DNA of 64,000 bases, taken from Artemisia argyi. Its lineage: Eukaryota > Streptophyta > Magnoliopsida > Asterales > Asteraceae. Position numbers and translations under genes: made by a program. The DNA is taken from contig CM060709.1 in assembly GCA_030686995.1 (NCBI GenBank), forward strand, positions 128,432,373 to 128,496,372. The letters are read 5' to 3'. Shown piece by piece: positions 60,136 to 64,000 of the stretch; position 1 is the stretch's first letter; the number at the start of each line of letters is the position of its first letter. Below the pieces are notes generated by a model. It was not told the DNA's origin. It ran no database searches and saw nothing but the letters and a program-made list of their open reading frames with translations.

Positions 60136-61581
60136 TGATGAGGCAAAAAGTGTACCGCTTTTAAGGGGTCATTTAAGCCCAAATTCGAGATTATTTGATC
60201 AATTATTGCCCTAAATCGTTCCTTTTGTCATTTTAGGTACTTTTGGAGAGAAATCTAGAAAACGAAGCATTTTGTACGTTTTTGGAGCATAAAAGTGAAG
60301 AAAACGGCAAAGTCTCAAAATTCCTTGCTGGGAACAGTACCTGACGGCATCAAGGTTTAATAAGTGATGGCATCAAGAGTTACAAAAGAGGTGGATGTGG
60401 AACATATAACGTGATGGCCCAGAGAGTTTTCAAGCATATTGGCCTGACGGCGTCACCAAGGCCGTCAGGGTCCAAACACACGTGACGGCCCAGAGTGATT
60501 TCCTACATGACGGCGTCACAATTGGATCTAGGCAATGCGAATTTTATCATGGCGGCGAGTTGACGGCGTCACGAGCTAATAAATGACGCCAACAAGATGT
60601 AAACTCTATATATAGTTTTCCAATTTTCATTCATTAGTGTGCAACTTTGACGGAATAAACCCTAGACGAATTTTATCAGCTTTTCAAGGGTTTCAACCCC
60701 TTGATTCTTCGATGTTCAATTGAATATAAGTACTTATTCAAATTATTCAATATGTCAATGTGTTGTGTGATTATATCTTACGCTTGTCTTATGTTTAACA
60801 TGCTAGGCTAGATCTTTATTGTGTTTGCTTAGATGTAGTGAAACCTAGATGTTGATTATGGGTTGATTGTTTGTTTATAATTGTTACGGATGATTGTATT
60901 CGATGTTAGGCTTAAGAAGACTGGCAGACTTCCATTGGTAACTTGCTTGAACGTCTTAAGAAACATGATCAGAGGTGTACTACGATTTTTGGTTGTATTT
61001 AATGCGTAAGAAAATTCTAATGATCCCATGTTAGGAGCTTCTAACGGCTCGACATTGGAGTGAAGTAGGATCTTATAGAGTTAGGGAATATTGTACACGA
61101 CCCTACGACTAGTATTAAGGAATATGACCCGTCATCTATGCAATTGTAACAAGCTAATCAACTTGTAAAAGATATCTTGGGAGTAATGAAATCTAAGTAA
61201 ACACAACTTTCCTCATTATTGTTTCCACCACATTAGTATAATTAGTTTAATTTTCATTTCTTTTATTTTATTTTGATTGCATCTGTAGTTAATTGGGTTA
61301 GTTGGCTAGCAACTAATTCCGCCCACTCCTTCAAAACCCGAGATTTTACTTTTTTTCCATAAAATATAAAAATACAAAAAGAATCATCCCTCACCTCTAG
61401 ACCTAGTTTAGTAGGCTTTCTAATCCTAGCGACACTATTCCTGAGTTGAACGATCAATCTCCCGGTACTTGTCACTATACTATACTGCAATGATCAGGTA
61501 CACTGCCTGGTGGGGGTTGTAAGCTTATCAAGATCCCTTGAGAGGTAAAACCTGTTGCGAGGGCGCAATTTCCACGTATCA
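60136..61581 (+). repeat. 5' LTR of element B (1446 bp)
   Basis: A full-length LTR without nested insertions. U3 motifs include CTGACGGCGTCACC (60442), ATGACGGCGTCAC (60509) and TTGACGGCGTCAC (60560). The TATA box is CTATATATAG (60606-60615). It is the best reference copy for the family in this window. Confidence 0.92.
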
Positions 61582-61587
61582 ATTTTT

Positions 61588-61600
61588 TGGCGCCGCAGCC
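61588..61600 (+). promoter_or_regulatory. Primer-binding site of element B
   Basis: TGGCGCCGCAGCC is six bases after the LTR. It matches the Athila-type tRNA-Asp site except around one base. Confidence 0.78.
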
Positions 61601-61756
61601 CAGGGAATAGTTATTGTCTAGGTTTGGATTTCTTTTTATTAGGTCTACTTGCTAGATTCCTTTCTAGTTAGATTTTTTTTTTTTTTTTTTTTTAGGTTTT
61701 CTTTAGTCTATCTTATTTCTTCATTTCTTTGTTCGTAACATTTACCATCCGACATC

Positions 61757-63958
61757 ATGGAAGGTGGTAACATCTTTGAACCCATCAACCCACCACAACA
61801 AAACCACCCACAAAACCCACCATTAGCAAAACAACCTCCTCGGCCCCGAACTTTAGGAGAGTATTCCCGTCCTAGCCACCAAGGCTATCGAAACACAATT
61901 GAGCTTACCCAAGGAGCCAATGTGTCCCCCTTGCGATCCGACACCATCCGGTTGGTGTAAAGCGGATGTGTATTCCATGGACTTCGTTCTAAAGATCCTA
62001 ATCAAGATCTCAAGGATTTCCTTGAAATCGTAGATTCCATAGACCTTGATGTTGTAACTAGAGAGTCGACCCGATTACGCCCATTCCAATTATCTCTACG
62101 TGATCAAGCTAGTCAATGGCTTGAACGTTTGCCCGCGGGATCCATCACCTCATGGGATGATCTCACTTCTCATTTCCTTGCTCAATTTTTCCCACCGGGG
62201 AGAACTACCAAGCTTAGAAATGATATCGTGATGTTCCAACAACGTCAAGGTGAAACTCTATATGAAGCATGGTCTCGTTTCAAGGACTTACTCCAAAAAG
62301 TCCCTCTTCATGGCATAGATCTTTGGCTCCAAGTCAAATTCTTCTATGACCATATCGACCTCTCCACAAGGCGAACCATTGACCAATCGGCCGGTGGCAA
62401 GCTACGTGATCTAAGTGCGGAAGAATCATGGGAACTCATAGAAGATCTTGCTCTCTATGACAACGAATGTTGGAATGATCCCCGTGATTTGAACAAAACG
62501 GTTAAGGCAATATCTTTGCCTTCGAACAATTCTAGCACTCCCGACCGTAGGATCATGGAACTTGAGGACCAAGTCAAGTTTCTCATGAAATCCTACGAAG
62601 CTCCTAAGCCTTCAAGCCAAGTGAACAAAATCACTTCTTCATGCGAATTATGTAGTGGTCCCCATGACACTCGTGATTGCGTGGAACTCCCCAGACAAAC
62701 TTTTGCGGATTATGCATCCTCGCTTACCGACGAAGTGGGAGACAAGTGGTACACTTTCAAACCCGAGCCAAACCCTTACGGTGATTCCTACAACCCTTCT
62801 TGGAAAAATCACCCGAACCTTAGGTGGAAACAAAACCAAAACATGCCCCAAAACAATTCTTCCAATCCACCTAATCATTACCAACCAAACGGTCCACCCT
62901 CTAACCGTACTTTCAACAACAATCCTTCCAATAACTATGGTAGTACCAATAATCTTGAAGGGTTGATGTCCAAGTTTATGGCATCTCAAGAAGCTCGCAT
63001 TGCTAAGTTTGAAACCGAATTGAATCAACAACAAATGGAGATGACCAATAAGATTGACAACTTGTTGAAAGCCCTCAACAACCAATTGCTAACTACACCT
63101 AGGAAGGACACTAGGGACACTAGTAGCGCAATCCAAATTAAGGACCCCTCATCATCCAAACACGTCCACTTTGCCAACGTTGTCACCATTAAGCCAATAG
63201 ATAAAAATATAGAAGAAAGTGACAAGGATGAAGTTGGAATAGAAACCGAGACTAAGGATGAGATTAAGGAAGTTGAGGATATTAAGGAAGAAAAGTTAGA
63301 GGAAGTAGAAAACGTCGAGGAATACTTTGATAAGTTACCCACCAAGGAAGAACGGGAATATCATATGGATCTATTCGATGACCCCGAGACACCTTACGTC
63401 CTTGGTTCACCACTCATCAAAATAGGAGATCCCTCTAACATCAACATACCATGCAACATTGGGCATATGCATGTGTGGAAAGCTTACATTGATCTTAGGT
63501 CTCCTATAAACATTATGACTAGGACCTATTATAATTGGGTAATGAAGAAGCAACTTGAGTATAGGATAATGCCTAACACGAATTGGATGAGCAACTTTGT
63601 AGGAAGAGTGAAAGGATTACATGTCTTTGTAGGAAACTTCACTTATGTTACCGACTTTGTGATTGTAGAGGATATTCGTCCGGTAATAGATGGTTGCCTA
63701 AGTCAAGTAGTGTTCGGAAAACTGTTTGTTGAGGCCTCTAAGATGAGTTATGACCTGTCCCTAGGGATAGTTAGATTCAAGGATGAGAACGATGAGATTG
63801 CTTACCATATGCCCTATAAGATTGAACAATACCGTCTTTTATCAAACCTTGAAAAGGGACACATGCAAGCGGTTTACTATATGAATGATGAGGATAGGCG
63901 TAGAGGAGTAGATTATGTCATGAGTAGTGTTGGGTCTGTTAAAACCCAAACTCCTTAA
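61757..63958 (+). pseudogene. Gag/protease-like frame of element B, one early stop
   Basis: The first 67 codons are Pro/Gln-rich (MEGGNIFEPINPPQQNHPQN). A TAA at 61958-61960 replaces CAA (Gln in element A). The frame is then open for 666 codons to 63958. Content is as in element A: gag core with LERLPAGSITSWDDL and FQQRQGETLYEAWSRFKDLL, Cys/His stretch, Asn-rich linker, acidic coiled region, and retropepsin-like domain with YIDLRSPINIMTR in place of D-(T/S)-G. The C-terminus ends earlier than in A (MSSVGSVKTQTP versus MSRILGFYKECLQLGLEYKT), so the last part has diverged or been replaced. Related proteins in Asteraceae databases are often labelled MAK10-like, a naming artefact as far as I can tell. 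Confidence 0.85.
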
Positions 63959-64000
63959 TCAAGGATTTGAACATAAAATATCCTAAGTGTTTCATAACTG

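Larger units (their letters stand above)
60136..64000 (+). mobile_element. Athila-like LTR element B, inserted in LINE ORF2, runs off the right edge
   Basis: The 5' LTR 60136-61581 starts TGATGAGGC and ends CACGTATCA. The primer-binding site and gag-like frame follow. The candidate left target duplication is GCATC (60131-60135); its partner lies outside. Same orientation and family as element A. Confidence 0.9.

Noticed and set aside
62129..63958. Annotation as a MAK10-like or kinase-related host gene
   Set aside because: The frame lies between an LTR with primer-binding site and the element interior and has gag-core motifs, so it is retrotransposon gag.

Overview
This is nuclear DNA from a flowering plant. 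It has spliced genes with GT/GC-AG introns, a plant A-type cytochrome P450 pair, a nuclear copy of mitochondrial 26S rRNA, and a dense load of plant transposons. The gag family of the LTR elements at the right end looks like one common in Asteraceae of the Tanacetum/Artemisia kind. That placement is a memory-based inference, not a search result.

Left part (1-11.6 kb). Nine exons of a tRNA pseudouridine synthase Pus10 gene lie on the minus strand, with the C-terminus beyond the left edge. Its first intron holds a Mutator-type MITE and a small Helitron, both with clean boundaries. About 4 kb of AT-rich repeat-bearing DNA follows, then a CYP71-like P450 (minus) broken by a 2-bp deletion.

Middle (11.6-29 kb). 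Nested fragments of a long LTR are followed by a mitochondrial rrn26 segment split by a 2.5-kb solo LTR with a perfect 5-bp target duplication. Next come a Mutator-type foldback element, an orphan copy of the P450 promoter, and a striking 2.1-kb inverted-repeat element made of about 18-bp CG-containing minisatellite units. The second, apparently intact P450 copy follows, with a repeated TATA region upstream and a 0.64-kb insertion downstream.

Centre-right (29-45.4 kb). There are exon-like fragments of an unrecognised gene, a possible Helitron end, another Mutator-type MITE, and an inverted duplication of a promoter plus a zinc-finger-like exon. A region with CACTA-like subterminal repeats encloses polygalacturonase exon fragments and a 1.44-kb Mutator-type element. 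A partial LTR and tandemly duplicated AT-rich DNA with long microsatellites complete the region.

Right part (45.4-64 kb). A L1-type LINE was hit twice by the same family of Athila-like LTR elements. Element A (46484-56633, target duplication GTTGA) sits inside LINE ORF1, and its own 5' LTR contains a 3.4-kb solo LTR. Element B (60136 to beyond 64000) sits inside LINE ORF2. Both carry a primer-binding site and a gag/protease-like reading frame. Element A has no room for reverse transcriptase or integrase, so it is a gag-only, non-autonomous element.

The only plausible working genes are PUS10 and the second P450. Everything else is mobile DNA or its debris. No CRISPR array, operon or prokaryotic system is present.
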